A DNA stretch of 64,000 nucleotides from Lachnospiraceae bacterium (GCA_021199495.1 JAJQHY010000055.1:62001-126000); one strand, 5' to 3'; shown: positions 27,240 through 36,722, numbered from the stretch's first letter. Notes: generated by a model from the letters alone, not told the origin. A program made the numbers and translations.

Positions 27240-28658
27240 CTATCTCGCAACCGCCTCCACCTTAATCGTGTTGGTGCTGCCGCCCTTGCCGCCGATCGCG
27301 CCGCCGGTCAGCACGACATTGTCACCCTTCTCAAGGTGGAAGGTCTCCTTCACCTTCAGCATGGCGAAATAGAACATGACGTCCATGGAATTAACCTCCT
27401 CACAGAGCTCAGGCGTCACGCCCCAGCTTAAATTCAGCTTGCGCCAGACCTTCTCGGAAGTGGTCATACCCAGAATGTCCACCGGGCAGCGGAAACGGCT
27501 GACCAGTCTCGCGGTTCTGCCGCTCATGGAATTGACCACAATCGCCTTCGCACCCACATCAATCGCCATGGCCGCGGTGGCATGGGAAATGGCGTCCAGA
27601 TTATTCTGCGCCTCGAAATCGGTCTTATAAAACTGGCTCTTATAATTAATCTGCTGCTCCGTATATTCCGCGATCTCAGCCATCGTCTTCACGGCCTTCA
27701 CCGGATATTTGCCCGCGGCTGTCTCGCCGGAAAGCATAATGGCGGAGGTTCCGTCATAGACAGCGTTGGCCACATCAGAAAGCTCCGCCCTGGTAGGACG
27801 GGGATTCTGGATCATACTCTCCAGCATCTCCGTCGCGGTAATCACGCGGCTGCCGAGCATACGGCATTTATTGATCAGATATTTCTGCACGGAAGGCACT
27901 TCCACACCGGGAATCTCCACACCCAAATCGCCTCTGGCCACCATCACGCCGTCGGCCACCTCGCAGATCGCGTCAATATTATCCACCCCGGAGCGGTTCT
28001 CGATTTTGGCCACGATCTCCACATCCTGACCGCCGTGGGCGTTTAAGAAATTGCGCAGATCCATCACGTCCTTTTTGGTGGAGACAAAGGAGGCCGCTAC
28101 GAAATCCACGTCATTTTCGATACCGAAGAGAATATTGGCCTTATCCTGCTCGCTCAGATAGTCGTGGTCCATGATTTTATTGGGAAAATTCATACTCTTG
28201 CGGTCGCTTAAAACACCGCCGGCAATCACTTTGCAGACCGCGTCCCTGCCCTTTACCTCCATCACCTCCAGGATAATCAGGCCATTGTTGATCAGGACGG
28301 TGTCACCCGGCGTCAGATTCTCCGTCAGCTTGTCATAGGTCACGGAGACCTTTCTCTCGTCGCCCACCACATCGTCGCAGGTCAGGGTGAAAAGCTCACC
28401 CTCTTTTAAGGTCACCTTGCCGTTCTCAAAGGTCTTAATCCGGTACTCCGGGCCCTTCGTGTCAAGCATAATCGCAATGGGAAGATGCAGCTTCTCCCGC
28501 ACCGCCTTGATCCGGGCAATCGTCGCCCCATGGCCCTCATGGGTGCCGTGGGAAAAATTCAGTCTGGCGACGTTCATACCCGCAAGGCACATGTCTGTCA
28601 GCACCTGCTCACTGTCACTCGCCGGACCGATGGTACAGATAATCTTGGTTTTGCGCAT
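27240..28658 (-). CDS. pyk: Pyruvate kinase
   Basis: Final ATP-forming step of glycolysis (PEP to pyruvate). The 472-residue form lacks the extra C-terminal PEP-utiliser-like domain of Bacillus PykA. Motifs are KIICTIGPASDSEQ, the substrate site MNVARLNFSHGTHE, MLDTKGPEYR, the active-site IVAKIENRSGVDNI, VARGDLGVEIPG and TATEMLESMIQNPRPTRAE. ATG 28658 follows GGAGG by 8 nt; the upstream GTG overlaps that site. Transcribed away from the hicAB module upstream. Confidence 0.97.
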   Translation of the reverse strand: MRKTKIICTIGPASDSEQVLTDMCLAGMNVARLNFSHGTHEGHGATIARIKAVREKLHLPIAIMLDTKGPEYRIKTFENGKVTLKEGELFTLTCDDVVGDERKVSVTYDKLTENLTPGDTVLINNGLIILEVMEVKGRDAVCKVIAGGVLSDRKSMNFPNKIMDHDYLSEQDKANILFGIENDVDFVAASFVSTKKDVMDLRNFLNAHGGQDVEIVAKIENRSGVDNIDAICEVADGVMVARGDLGVEIPGVEVPSVQKYLINKCRMLGSRVITATEMLESMIQNPRPTRAELSDVANAVYDGTSAIMLSGETAAGKYPVKAVKTMAEIAEYTEQQINYKSQFYKTDFEAQNNLDAISHATAAMAIDVGAKAIVVNSMSGRTARLVSRFRCPVDILGMTTSEKVWRKLNLSWGVTPELCEEVNSMDVMFYFAMLKVKETFHLEKGDNVVLTGGAIGGKGGSTNTIKVEAVAR

Positions 28659-28766
28659 AGCTGTTTCCTCCACTCATATTCATTCACAGTAACTTTGTAG
28701 TTCATTCTAGCATAGTATTCCCAATTCCGCTATAAAAAGCTTGGAAATCATAAAAAAACAGGCTTA

Positions 28767-28982
28767 TCAAATCGTAATGAGCGATCTGTTATAAACCGGA
28801 TTTGGAATCTCCCTTCCATCCTCTCTCGCACATTCCAGCCAGACGCCGATCACCTCCTGCGTATTCTTAATAGCTTCCACCGGCGTCTTGCCGTCAGACA
28901 TACATCCGGGAAGTTCCGGAACCTCCGTGACATAGCAATTATCTGTTTCTGACCAGTACATGATAATCTGATATCGATACAT
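28767..28982 (-). CDS. hicB: HicB family antitoxin
   Basis: Short HicB of 71 aa with the degenerate RNase-H-like fold (YQIIMYWSETDNCYVTEVPELPGCMSDGKTPVEAIKN). It has no C-terminal DNA-binding domain, so autoregulation would need another protein or only toxin neutralisation. It follows hicA by 1 bp, so the toxin is first, as in many HicAB systems. Confidence 0.88.
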   Translation of the reverse strand: MYRYQIIMYWSETDNCYVTEVPELPGCMSDGKTPVEAIKNTQEVIGVWLECAREDGREIPNPVYNRSLITI

Positions 28983-28983
28983 T

Positions 28984-29226
28984 TTACTTCTCCAATCTAT
29001 ATTTCATTATCAAGTTTCTCACCTGCTTTACCTGGTATGCTTTTGCTTTGCCTCCAAGTGGCTGCAGAACAATCCGTTCCGGTATATCATCCCGTTTATA
29101 TATATGATGATCGCCTTTCACTCTTTCTCTGAACCCCAGACTGATGATCAGTTTTCTAAGATCATCAAAACGGATATTTGCATCCCTGATGCCGCTCATA
29201 ACATCAGCATATGTATTTTTGGCCAC
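28984..29226 (-). CDS. hicA: HicA family mRNA interferase toxin
   Basis: Toxin of 80 aa with a dsRNA-binding-like fold; the family cleaves mRNA in the cell. The catalytic His40 lies in KGDHHIYKR, where GSHH is more usual; the C-terminal VLQPLGGKAKAYQVKQVRNLI is characteristic. A GTG start follows AAGGAGAAG. It is first of a two-gene module with hicB directly after it, inserted between pyk and the amino-acid ABC genes. Confidence 0.88.
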   Translation of the reverse strand: MAKNTYADVMSGIRDANIRFDDLRKLIISLGFRERVKGDHHIYKRDDIPERIVLQPLGGKAKAYQVKQVRNLIMKYRLEK

Positions 29227-29373
29227 CTGTATACTTCTCCTTTCATTTTAACATCCTGCAAAAGATTTGCAAGCCAAATGTGCCTGTAGCCGCAAAAAGC
29301 AACCAGCACACTGCCGTCACCCGGCATATGCTGATTGCTTTTCTCTTTCGTAGATGAAAATGTCAGGAAATCA

Positions 29374-30243
29374 TTACTCCTGCGTGATATCGCTCCCGAA
29401 ATACTGAATGGAAATCTCGGCAAGCGTTCCGTTCTCGGAGATTGTCGCGATGGCTTCGTTAATGGCTTCGCGTAAGGATGCGGAGTCATCGCCCTTTCTG
29501 GTGGGGATCGCCACATTGGAAGCTTCCTCCGTCAGCGCCACAACCTTTAACTCTGCCTCCGGATGCACATCCATGTAATCATAGAAGGACACCTCGGCGT
29601 TTAAGGTCGCGTCCACACGACCGGAAAGGACTAACTCCAGGGTCTCGTCCAGGCTGTCCACACCGGTCACCTCAGCGCCGTAGCTCTCCGCCAGGTCCAT
29701 GTAGGTGCTGGCGATACTGTTGGCTGTCGTTTTGCCGTCCAGATCCTCGAAGCTTGTAATGTCCTCATTGTCCGAGCGCACGATCAGCGCGGTGCGGATG
29801 TAGGCATACGGATCGGTGAAATCATATTTCTCCGCGCGTTCCTCGGTGTACTCCACGCCATTGACCACCAGGTCATAGCGTCCCGCGTCCAGACCGGCTA
29901 AAAGACTGTCCCAGTCGCCTTCCACGAAGGTAACCTCCACGCCCAGCTCAGCGGCAATCGCGCGCGCCACGTCCGCGTCAAAGCCCACGAGGTTGTCATC
30001 CTCGTCATGATAGCTCCACGGCGCCCAGTTGCCCTCCAGCGCCACGATGATCTCGCCCGCCTCCAGAATCGCGGCCAGCTGGTCATCAGCGGCTTCTGCC
30101 TCAGTGGACTCCGTTTCAGATGACTCCGTCTCCGTAGTCTCAGCCTCTGAAGTGTCAGCCGAGCTGCTGCCCGATGAGCAGCCCGCCAGGACGCCCATAG
30201 TCATTGCACATGCCATGAGCAGTGCCAGAATTTTCTTTTTCAT
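29374..30243 (-). CDS. Amino-acid ABC transporter substrate-binding lipoprotein (family 3)
   Basis: Periplasm-equivalent binding protein of 289 aa. Lipoprotein signal MKKKILALLMACAMTMGVLAGC (LAGC lipobox) is followed by a Ser/Thr/Glu-rich tether (about 24-52) and the type II SBP fold: IIVALEGNWAPWSYHDEDD, GFDADVARAIAAELGVEV, YDLVVNGVEYTEERAEKYDFTDPY. The substrate is probably a polar amino acid or cystine, judged by family only. It is last in the unit permease-ATPase-SBP, 117 bp after the ATPase gene. Confidence 0.93.
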   Translation of the reverse strand: MKKKILALLMACAMTMGVLAGCSSGSSSADTSEAETTETESSETESTEAEAADDQLAAILEAGEIIVALEGNWAPWSYHDEDDNLVGFDADVARAIAAELGVEVTFVEGDWDSLLAGLDAGRYDLVVNGVEYTEERAEKYDFTDPYAYIRTALIVRSDNEDITSFEDLDGKTTANSIASTYMDLAESYGAEVTGVDSLDETLELVLSGRVDATLNAEVSFYDYMDVHPEAELKVVALTEEASNVAIPTRKGDDSASLREAINEAIATISENGTLAEISIQYFGSDITQE

Positions 30244-30360
30244 AATGTTCCTCCTTCTTACCTTTTATAAAAGTCGATTGCTCCACACTACGTGTAGCTA
30301 ACGCATAAGTTCGACTACGAAAATCAAAGATTTTCTGTCTCACTTATCTCGCAATCGCTT

Positions 30361-31092
30361 TCATTCTATTTTTAAGAACTCCCTCGTCCGCTCCATCTTC
30401 GGGTGGGCGAAAAACTCCTTGCTTTCTCCCTGCTCCACGATACAGCCGTCCTCCATGAAAATCACCTTTTTGGAGACGTCGCGGGCGAAGCTCATCTCAT
30501 GGGTGACCACCACCATGGTCATACCCTCATTTGCCAGATCGCGCATCACGGAGAGCACTTCCCCGATCAGCTCCGGATCCAGCGCCGACGTGGGCTCATC
30601 AAAAAAGATAATCTCCGGGTCGGTAGCCAGCGCCCGGGCGATCGCCACACGCTGCTGCTGCCCGCCGGAAAGCTGGTAGGGATAGTAGTCGTACCGATCG
30701 GACAGGCCCACCTTGTCCAGCATTCTGCGCCCGATTTCATTTGCCTGTTCCTTGTCCGTCTTCCTGCCGACAGTCAGACCCAGGGTTACGTTCTGCAGCG
30801 CGGTTTTATTTAAGAAAAGGTTGTAGCTCTGAAATACAAAGGCGGTCTTTTTGCGCAGGCGCGCAATGTCCTTTTTGGAAATATGTCCAAAGGAAAACTC
30901 CTCGCCGTCAAAAACAAGCCTGCCGCTGTCCGCCGTCTCCAGAAAATTGATGCAGCGCAACAGCGTCGTCTTGCCGGAACCGCTGGGGCCCAAAACCGCT
31001 ACCACATCTCCTTTGTCCACGGAAAGATTAAGACCCCGGAGAACCTGCAGATCGCCGAAGCTTTTATGGATATCGTGAATCTCCAGCATCAT
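30361..31092 (-). CDS. Amino-acid ABC transporter ATP-binding protein
   Basis: ATPase of 243 aa of the polar amino-acid importer type (GlnQ/TcyC-like). Walker A is GPSGSGKTT, the Q-loop region [12 protein letters not shown], signature [15 protein letters not shown], Walker [15 protein letters not shown] and H-loop VVTHEMSFA. The start overlaps the permease stop by 4 bp (ATGA). Confidence 0.95.
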   Translation of the reverse strand: MMLEIHDIHKSFGDLQVLRGLNLSVDKGDVVAVLGPSGSGKTTLLRCINFLETADSGRLVFDGEEFSFGHISKKDIARLRKKTAFVFQSYNLFLNKTALQNVTLGLTVGRKTDKEQANEIGRRMLDKVGLSDRYDYYPYQLSGGQQQRVAIARALATDPEIIFFDEPTSALDPELIGEVLSVMRDLANEGMTMVVVTHEMSFARDVSKKVIFMEDGCIVEQGESKEFFAHPKMERTREFLKIE

Positions 31093-31766
31093 GATCTGTT
31101 CCCTCCCCGGTATTTATTTAAATATTTCTCTCCCACGCTCTGCAGCCAGGTCAGGACGGTGGAAAAGATCAGGTACACCACTCCCGCCTCGCAATATAAA
31201 AGCAGCGGCTCATAATATCTGGCATTGACTCTCTGCGCGGTCATCATGATCTCCTGCACCGTAATCACGGACGCTAAAGAAGTGTCCTTCACCATACTGA
31301 TCAGAGCGTTTGACAGGGACGGAAACGCGGTGCGCATGGCCTGCGGCAGAACAATATGCCACATGATCTGGATATAATTCAGCCCCACACAGTAACCGGC
31401 CTCAATCTGGCCCTCGGACACGGATTCAATAGCCGCCCGCATGGTCTCAGCCGCGTAAGCGCCCTCATTTAAGGCAAAAACCAGAACCGCAGCGGGGAAG
31501 GCGTCTATCAGTATTCCCAGCGAAGGCAGGCCGTAAAAGACGACAAAAAGTTGTACCAGAAGCGGTGTGCCTCGGAAAATCCAGATGTAAAACCGGGCCA
31601 GCTGTTTCAAAACCGGCACACGCGCCACCTGTACCAAAGCCACCACTAAAGATATGACCATAGCGAAGGAAAAGCCCAGGACAGTGAGCGGTACCATCGT
31701 TTTCACAGCCGCGCTCATCAGCTTGGGGAATGCCTCCACCAGAATTTTTATCACTCGTTCATCCAT
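31089..31766 (-). CDS. Amino-acid ABC transporter permease
   Basis: Permease of 225 aa with five membrane segments and the family EAA loop ([22 protein letters not shown]) in the His/Glu/Gln transporter class; [18 protein letters not shown] is also typical. I start it at ATG 31766, because the probable promoter -10 lies at 31790-31795 and an upstream in-frame TTG (31787) would be next to the transcription start. First of three transporter genes, only 49 bp after pyrF. Confidence 0.93.
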   Translation of the reverse strand: MDERVIKILVEAFPKLMSAAVKTMVPLTVLGFSFAMVISLVVALVQVARVPVLKQLARFYIWIFRGTPLLVQLFVVFYGLPSLGILIDAFPAAVLVFALNEGAYAAETMRAAIESVSEGQIEAGYCVGLNYIQIMWHIVLPQAMRTAFPSLSNALISMVKDTSLASVITVQEIMMTAQRVNARYYEPLLLYCEAGVVYLIFSTVLTWLQSVGEKYLNKYRGGNRS

Positions 31767-31789
31767 AACTATGTATCTTTCCGCCAATT

Positions 31790-31819
31790 ACTATAACAAA
31801 TCACTCACACGAAAGTCAA
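31790..31819 (-). promoter_or_regulatory. Promoter of the amino-acid ABC operon
   Basis: Minus strand: -35 TTGACT (31814-31819), 18-nt spacer, -10 TATAGT (31790-31795). The -35 overlaps the pyrF stop codon. Confidence 0.6.
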
Positions 31820-32760
31820 TATGTTGTTTTACCGACACTCTCCAGCGCCTGATGAAGATCCGCCTGCATATCCAGCACAGCCTGCCTGGAGGCGTCCGCG
31901 AAATGCTCCGGGCCAAAGGCCTTATATTTCTCCTGCTGCCAGGCGGCGATAATGCCGCGGGAGGAGTTCACGATGGCTCCCAGGCCGTCCTCATTGAAAA
32001 AGTGCTTAAGATCCGCGCCCTTCGCCCCCTGCGCGCCGTAGCCCGGCACCAGAATATAGGCCTTCGGCATGATGGCCCGCAGAATTTTGCCCTGCTCGGG
32101 GTAGGTCGCGCCCACCACGGCGCCCACATAGCTGTAGCCGCTCTCGCCGACAAAATCACTGCCCCACTCCGTCACCTTCTCCCCGACCCACTCATAAAGC
32201 GGCCTCCCGTCGATTGGCCGGTCCTGAAATTCGCCGCTGCTGGGGTTGGAGGTCTTCGTCAGAATAAAAAGCCCCTTCTTCTCTTCCCTGCACACCTTCA
32301 CAAAAGGCGCAACTGCGTCAGTTCCCATATAGGGATTAACAGTAGCAAAGTCCTCATCAAAACCGGCGCAGGTCTGACTCCCCACCTGGACATGACCCAG
32401 GTGTCCCACGGCGTAAGCCTCTGAAGTGGAACCGATGTCGCCGCGCTTGATATCGCCGATCACGACCAGGTCCTTACTCTTACAGTATTCCACCGTTTTG
32501 CAGAACGCCTTCACGCCCTCTAAGCCAAACTGCTCATACATGGCGATCTGCGGCTTCACCGCCGGCACAACGTCGTAAATCGCGTCCACAATTTCCTTAT
32601 TAAACAGCCAGACAGCCTCTGCCGCGCCCTGCAATGTTTCGCCGTACTCCGCAAAAGCCCGCTTTAAAATCGGTTCCGGGATAAATTTCAGCATCGGATC
32701 CAGTCCCACCACAATAGGCGCCTGGGTCTTTTTGATTTTGGAGATCAGTTTGTCAATCAT
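31816..32760 (-). CDS. pyrF: Orotidine 5'-phosphate decarboxylase (type 2)
   Basis: Last step to UMP. The protein has 314 aa and belongs to the longer type-2 group: PIVVGLDPML at the start, KPQIAMYEQFG, the catalytic DIKRGDIGSTSEAYA, TVNPYMGTDAVAPF, LVPGYGAQGA and VNSSRGII. ATG 32760 follows AAGGA by about 8 nt; the in-frame extension to 32880 is not family-like. It shares a divergent region with the XRE gene. Confidence 0.95.
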   Translation of the reverse strand: MIDKLISKIKKTQAPIVVGLDPMLKFIPEPILKRAFAEYGETLQGAAEAVWLFNKEIVDAIYDVVPAVKPQIAMYEQFGLEGVKAFCKTVEYCKSKDLVVIGDIKRGDIGSTSEAYAVGHLGHVQVGSQTCAGFDEDFATVNPYMGTDAVAPFVKVCREEKKGLFILTKTSNPSSGEFQDRPIDGRPLYEWVGEKVTEWGSDFVGESGYSYVGAVVGATYPEQGKILRAIMPKAYILVPGYGAQGAKGADLKHFFNEDGLGAIVNSSRGIIAAWQQEKYKAFGPEHFADASRQAVLDMQADLHQALESVGKTTY

Positions 32761-33014
32761 GAGAAATTCCTTTCTTCTTTTTGCTGGTACGATTGTAGCA
32801 AAGGCAGTCCGAAAAGTCAATAAGTTGACACATCGCCCCAAAACCGACAACATTCTTGAAATCCCGGATTTTATTACCAATATATATTTTAATGCATAGA
32901 AAAACAGTATGTACGGCAGGATGGAAAACTATACTTATATGATATAGTAAGAACAAAAAAAGAAACGAGCAGGCCGCCTGAGCGCTGGCTGTACGGTCTG
33001 CCCAGGGAGGTGAC

Positions 33015-33248
33015 ATGGATCGGACATACCGCATTTATTTCGGGCAGCGCCTGAAAAAGCTGCGCCTGCAGCAGGGTCTGCAGCAGAAGGCCGTGGCGGC
33101 CAGTCTGCATGTAAGCCCTTCCACCTATTCCAATTATGAAAATGGCATCTATCTGCCCGGCATAGAGGCCCTGATGCTGCTGGCGGATTTATTCGGCGTC
33201 ACGCTGGATGAACTGACCGGCAGAGATGACGATCAGAAAAATCCGTAA
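33015..33248 (+). CDS. XRE family transcriptional regulator
   Basis: Short Cro/CI-type protein of 77 aa consisting almost only of the helix-turn-helix (about 7-65): FGQRLKKLRLQQGLQQKAVA, SLHVSPSTYSNYENG and PGIEALMLLADLFGVTLDEL. The start has an excellent ribosome-binding site (AGGGAGGTG). It is divergent from pyrF and followed by the convergent metallo-beta-lactamase gene. Its target is unknown. Confidence 0.88.
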   Translation: MDRTYRIYFGQRLKKLRLQQGLQQKAVAASLHVSPSTYSNYENGIYLPGIEALMLLADLFGVTLDELTGRDDDQKNP

Positions 33249-33319
33249 CGCTTCTGGCAGTTATTCACGTCTGAAACACCGTTCCTGTAAAAGAACCGGA
33301 TTTCCGTTTCAACAGCAGA

Positions 33320-34273
33320 TCACGACCCCTCCGATACTGTCAGCGTACTGCCGTCCGAGACAAACGTAATCGTCCCCTGTAAATCCGTCCGGTAAATCTT
33401 TGCTCCAACCGCCTCCAGGCGCTTCAGCGCCGAGGTATGCGGATGTCCATAATCATTCCCGGTACCGCAGCTGATCACCGCGTACTGCGGCCGTACAGCT
33501 TCCAGAAAGGCCTCTGTGGAGGAATTATAAGAGCCATGATGTCCCACCTTATATACCGTCGCGGAAAGCTCCTGCCCGCTTGCCAAAAGCGCCTCCTCCG
33601 CCTCCTGCTCCGCATCGCCGGTGAACAGAAAGCTGTTGACACCGTGATCAATTCTAAGACAGATCGACGTATTATTCGGTGTCTCCCACTCCCCGACAGG
33701 TCCCAGGAACGTGACAGTCGCGCCGCCGAACGCGATCTCATAGCCGGGATCCGGCAGCCAGGCCGTCAGCCCCTCCTCATAAAGCGCGGCAATCAGCCCC
33801 GTGTAGGACGAATTATCCTTCTCAAAATCAGAGAAAAAGACCTCCTCCACCTCATATGAACGCAGTACATCGGCCGCCCCGCCGATATGGTCGGAATCCG
33901 CATGCGTCAGCACCAGATAATCAATCGTCTCCACCTGATACGCCTCCAGATAGTCCAGCAGAATATCTACATTCTCCCAGTAACCGGTATCAATCAGCAT
34001 GGTCATACCGTCGCAGAATAAAAGCGTGGCATCCGCCTGTCCTACATCCAGATAAATCACCTCCAGAGAACTGCCGTCCGGCAGCTCTGTCAGCCGCTGA
34101 TTAAGCCGGTACTGCTGTCGGTACTGTCTCACCAGGCCGGGGCCGAACTGCCTGAGCGCGAAAACACCGCACAGCAAAAGCAGCCCCGTAAGGACTGTCA
34201 GTGCAAAACGGACCTTTATCCACTTTTTCTTTTTCCGGCCTTTATCAGCCGGGATTTTATCCTGCGTTCTCAT
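33320..34273 (-). CDS. ComEC-like metallo-beta-lactamase fold protein, membrane anchored
   Basis: Protein of 317 aa with one N-terminal membrane helix (about 23-42) and an exterior metallo-beta-lactamase domain like the C-terminal part of ComEC: YLDVGQADATLL, LIDTGYW, metal motif THADSDHIGG, FTGDAE, VGHHGSYNSS and AVISCGTGNDYGHPH. Related domains may act as nucleases on extracellular DNA. No ComEC channel or ComEA domain is present. A promoter whose -35 overlaps a LexA-type box precedes it, suggesting DNA-damage control. The ATG has a weak ribosome-binding site. Confidence 0.88.
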   Translation of the reverse strand: MRTQDKIPADKGRKKKKWIKVRFALTVLTGLLLLCGVFALRQFGPGLVRQYRQQYRLNQRLTELPDGSSLEVIYLDVGQADATLLFCDGMTMLIDTGYWENVDILLDYLEAYQVETIDYLVLTHADSDHIGGAADVLRSYEVEEVFFSDFEKDNSSYTGLIAALYEEGLTAWLPDPGYEIAFGGATVTFLGPVGEWETPNNTSICLRIDHGVNSFLFTGDAEQEAEEALLASGQELSATVYKVGHHGSYNSSTEAFLEAVRPQYAVISCGTGNDYGHPHTSALKRLEAVGAKIYRTDLQGTITFVSDGSTLTVSEGS

Positions 34274-34320
34274 ACTCGCGCTTCAACTTCACATTCCTTT
34301 TTGTTTGTTCATGTACAGCC

Positions 34321-34349
34321 ACTATACCACAGGCCGAACAGATGTTCAA
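34321..34349 (-). promoter_or_regulatory. Promoter of the metallo-beta-lactamase gene
   Basis: Minus strand: -35 TTGAAC (34344-34349), 17-nt spacer, -10 TATAGT (34321-34326). Confidence 0.65.
34335..34348. promoter_or_regulatory. LexA (SOS) box candidate
   Basis: CGAACAGATGTTCA contains the perfect dyad GAAC-N4-GTTC of the Gram-positive LexA consensus CGAACRNRYGTTYC, with only the last base off. It overlaps the -35 hexamer of the metallo-beta-lactamase promoter, a classic repressor position. Confidence 0.6.
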
Positions 34350-34403
34350 GCAAAACAAAAATCCACTTCAGAAAATCTTAAGAAAACCATCGATATCATT
34401 TCA

Positions 34404-34432
34404 TTGAAAAGCGAAGAGGAAGGTGTTAAACT
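34404..34432 (+). promoter_or_regulatory. Probable promoter of the CAP-domain lipoprotein gene
   Basis: -35 TTGAAA (34404-34409), 17-nt spacer, -10 TAAACT (34427-34432), 45 bp before the start at 34478. Confidence 0.45.
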
Positions 34433-34477
34433 GGAAGGTAAGAAGCGCCAAACCGCATGAAAGAAGGTATCTTTCCC

Positions 34478-35194
34478 ATGAAAAGAAAAGTGGCAGCTTT
34501 ATTTACCGCCATCATCATGGCGGCTACCATATTGACAGGATGTTCCCAGCCCGCAGCAACCGTGATCGAGGCCGTGGAGCTGGATCCTGAAACACTGAGG
34601 GAAGCGGATGATAAGGAGTTGCAGCAGGCAGATTCCGCTGATGATTCCTCACCCCTGCCGGACTCGGCTCAGGCAGACATTTCAGCAAGTGCCGCTGACA
34701 CAACCGAACAGACCGTGGCTGTAGAGGATAACACTGCTCAGACCGAAGCCGCGGTGATGTCATCCACTGTGCCCTCTACCCCTGAAGATCTGACCACCAC
34801 CGTCCAGACCAGCACCGAAGCCGTCACCGGCACCTTCCACTACGCGGAGGCATACAGGGTCCTGGCTCTGGTCAATGAGCACCGCGAATCCCTGGGGCTG
34901 AACGCTCTCACCTGGGATGAGGACATGCGCCAGGCGGCCGAAATCCGCGCCGCTGAAGCAACCTTAAACTGGTCGCACACCCGCCCCAACGGCGAGAGCT
35001 GGTACACTGTCTCTGACCTCGTCAAGGGCGAAAATCTGGCCAAAGGCTACAACAGCGCCGAGGACGTCTTTGAAGCCTGGATGAACTCTCAGGGGCACCG
35101 CGAAAACATTGAACTGGAACAGGCGACTACGATTTACGTCGCATATTTTGAAATCTCATCGGGAGGATACTGGGCAATGGAGCTGGGGTACTGA
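34478..35194 (+). CDS. CAP/SCP-domain lipoprotein
   Basis: Surface lipoprotein of 238 aa. The signal MKRKVAALFTAIIMAATILTGC ends in an LTGC lipobox; ATG 34478 is chosen over 34457 because the shorter form gives a clean signal peptide and has AAGGT upstream. A linker rich in Asp, Ser and Thr (about 23-120) is followed by the CAP domain (about 123-238): LVNEHRESLGLNALTWDED, RAAEATLNWSHTRPNG, ENLAKGYNSAEDVFEAWMNS and GHRENI. Bacterial CAP proteins are secreted with uncertain function. Two terminator hairpins follow. Confidence 0.9.
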   Translation: MKRKVAALFTAIIMAATILTGCSQPAATVIEAVELDPETLREADDKELQQADSADDSSPLPDSAQADISASAADTTEQTVAVEDNTAQTEAAVMSSTVPSTPEDLTTTVQTSTEAVTGTFHYAEAYRVLALVNEHRESLGLNALTWDEDMRQAAEIRAAEATLNWSHTRPNGESWYTVSDLVKGENLAKGYNSAEDVFEAWMNSQGHRENIELEQATTIYVAYFEISSGGYWAMELGY

Positions 35195-35248
35195 GGAAAA
35201 TCAATCCACACAGCCTGCCATCACCCGCTTCATCAAAACCTTTTACAG

Positions 35249-35287
35249 AACGGCCGTTATTATTAGTTGTAGTAACGGCTGTTTTTT
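35249..35287 (+). terminator. Intrinsic terminator after the CAP gene
   Basis: AACGGCCGTTA pairs with TAACGGCTGTT (one wobble pair) and is followed by a run of T. Confidence 0.85.
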
Positions 35288-35314
35288 CGTGCGCCCGGCG
35301 AGAGCAACAACATG

Positions 35315-35350
35315 AAAAGGGCAGGCGCCTTTCTGGCTCTGCCCTTTTAT
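35315..35350. terminator. Terminator at the end of the pilus operon
   Basis: AAAAGGGCAG pairs with CTGCCCTTTT around a 14-nt loop, 27 bp beyond the last pilus gene; A and T runs allow action on both strands. Confidence 0.7.
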
Positions 35351-35376
35351 CATACTCGTTTTCCTGTTTTCGTAAA

Positions 35377-36561
35377 TTACCTGGTTTTCTTTCTCCGGCT
35401 GTAAATAATGAGGAAGATCACTGCCGCTGCTGCCGCGGCCATCAGTACCGCGTAAAGTAAGATATTCGCGGTATCGCCAGTCTGCGGAGATGCGGTGGTG
35501 TCGGGATCGGCGGCCGTCTGCGCTTCCGTCGTCTCAGCAGGGACATCCTCACTGGTATCATCCATATCGCCGGTATCGTCGGTGGTGTCAGTTTCATCCG
35601 GTTCTTCCGTGTCATCCGGTTCCTCCGTGTCGTCCGGTTCCTTCGGCGTGTCTGTGTCGTCCGGCTCTTCCGGCGTCTCAGAGGGTTCGGTGTCATCCGG
35701 CTCTTCCGGCGTCTCAGAGGGTTCGGTGTCGTCCGGCTCCTCCGGTTCCTCCGGTGTATCTGTGTCATCCGGCTCTTCCGGTTCCTCCGGGTTCTTGTCG
35801 CCCACGTTGTGAATGGTGATAGTGTAGTCCGAAGTGGTATATTCCGCGGTGTAACCCGCAACTGCGACCTCCTTCACATCCCAGGCATGGTCGCCATAAG
35901 GATCAAGGCCGGTCCAGGTGTAGGACCAGTTGTTGCCTTCTTTCAGGGTCACAGTTTCAAGGACTTCCTCCCCGTCTAAAAGCTGCACTTCAATGCTGTC
36001 CGGGCGGGTCTGGTCATTGTCCGTCCAGGTCTTCGTGACAGTGATGGAGGTGTAGGGTACCGGGTCGTAGGTATTCATGAAAACCAGCGCGTCACACTTT
36101 TCGCCGTCCGCGCTTCCTTCGCGCACCGCTACCACGGTGCCGATGGAGCCGTCATTCGCATTGATTACAGATACGGTTACATAATAAACTGTGGCATCGT
36201 AATTGCCGCGATCATTGCAGGCGCTGTTGTCACCTGTCAGAGTGCTCGCGTCCTGGGTGACGGTGTACCGGTAAACACCCACCTTCTCATAATCAATGGA
36301 CCAGGAAGCACTGCCAGCGCCCGTGATGGTTATGGTCGTCTCCTCCGGCAGCGGCGCGTTCTCCGTCACCGCATCCAGCGTAAAGGTATAGGTTTCAGTC
36401 GGAATATTCGCCTCCAGCGTCCCCTCTTCGCCCTCTACTGTCACACTGACCGGGATCGTCGCGGTGGTCACTGTCGCGGCCTGCGCCGTCACGGGAAGCA
36501 GAAGCACGCATAACAACGCCGCCAGCAGGACTGTCCAGATCCTGCGAATATGCTTTTTCAT
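35377..36561 (-). CDS. Cna-B type pilin with LPXTG-like signal (anchor pilin candidate)
   Basis: Surface protein of 394 aa and last gene of the pilus operon. Signal peptide 1-28 (cleavage near AQA-A). The N-terminal part is an FctA-like isopeptide domain (about 30-170), followed by a Cna-B domain (about 175-260, ITVTKTWTDNDQTRPDSIEV with the bond Lys). Then comes a repetitive wall-spanning region of EEPDDTEPSETP units (about 265-350) and sorting signal SPQTGD, a hydrophobic segment and RRKKTR. The Pro-rich stalk and the signal unlike the other three pilins suggest the FctB-like base subunit linked to the wall by a housekeeping sortase (inference). Confidence 0.88.
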   Translation of the reverse strand: MKKHIRRIWTVLLAALLCVLLLPVTAQAATVTTATIPVSVTVEGEEGTLEANIPTETYTFTLDAVTENAPLPEETTITITGAGSASWSIDYEKVGVYRYTVTQDASTLTGDNSACNDRGNYDATVYYVTVSVINANDGSIGTVVAVREGSADGEKCDALVFMNTYDPVPYTSITVTKTWTDNDQTRPDSIEVQLLDGEEVLETVTLKEGNNWSYTWTGLDPYGDHAWDVKEVAVAGYTAEYTTSDYTITIHNVGDKNPEEPEEPDDTDTPEEPEEPDDTEPSETPEEPDDTEPSETPEEPDDTDTPKEPDDTEEPDDTEEPDETDTTDDTGDMDDTSEDVPAETTEAQTAADPDTTASPQTGDTANILLYAVLMAAAAAAVIFLIIYSRRKKTR

Positions 36562-36722
36562 TTTGAACCCTCCTGTTGCTTCTTTTCAAATCTCTTTTTA
36601 TATATGTGTTCTCAATCGTCAGGCTCGTGCCTGCCCTTGCGGCCGGGAGTACAGCCATCAGAGAACCTGATCTGTATGAGCAGGCATCCGTTTTTCAATA
36701 GAAAAACTTAAGAAGCCGTCAC

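Noticed and set aside
28659..28766. Promoter of pyk
   Set aside because: TAGAAT and TACTAT are present, but no -35 at acceptable spacing could be assigned.
35490..35861. Overlapping open frames in the pilin stalk region on both strands
   Set aside because: Shadow frames of the repeated Glu/Pro/Asp stalk; no start signals.
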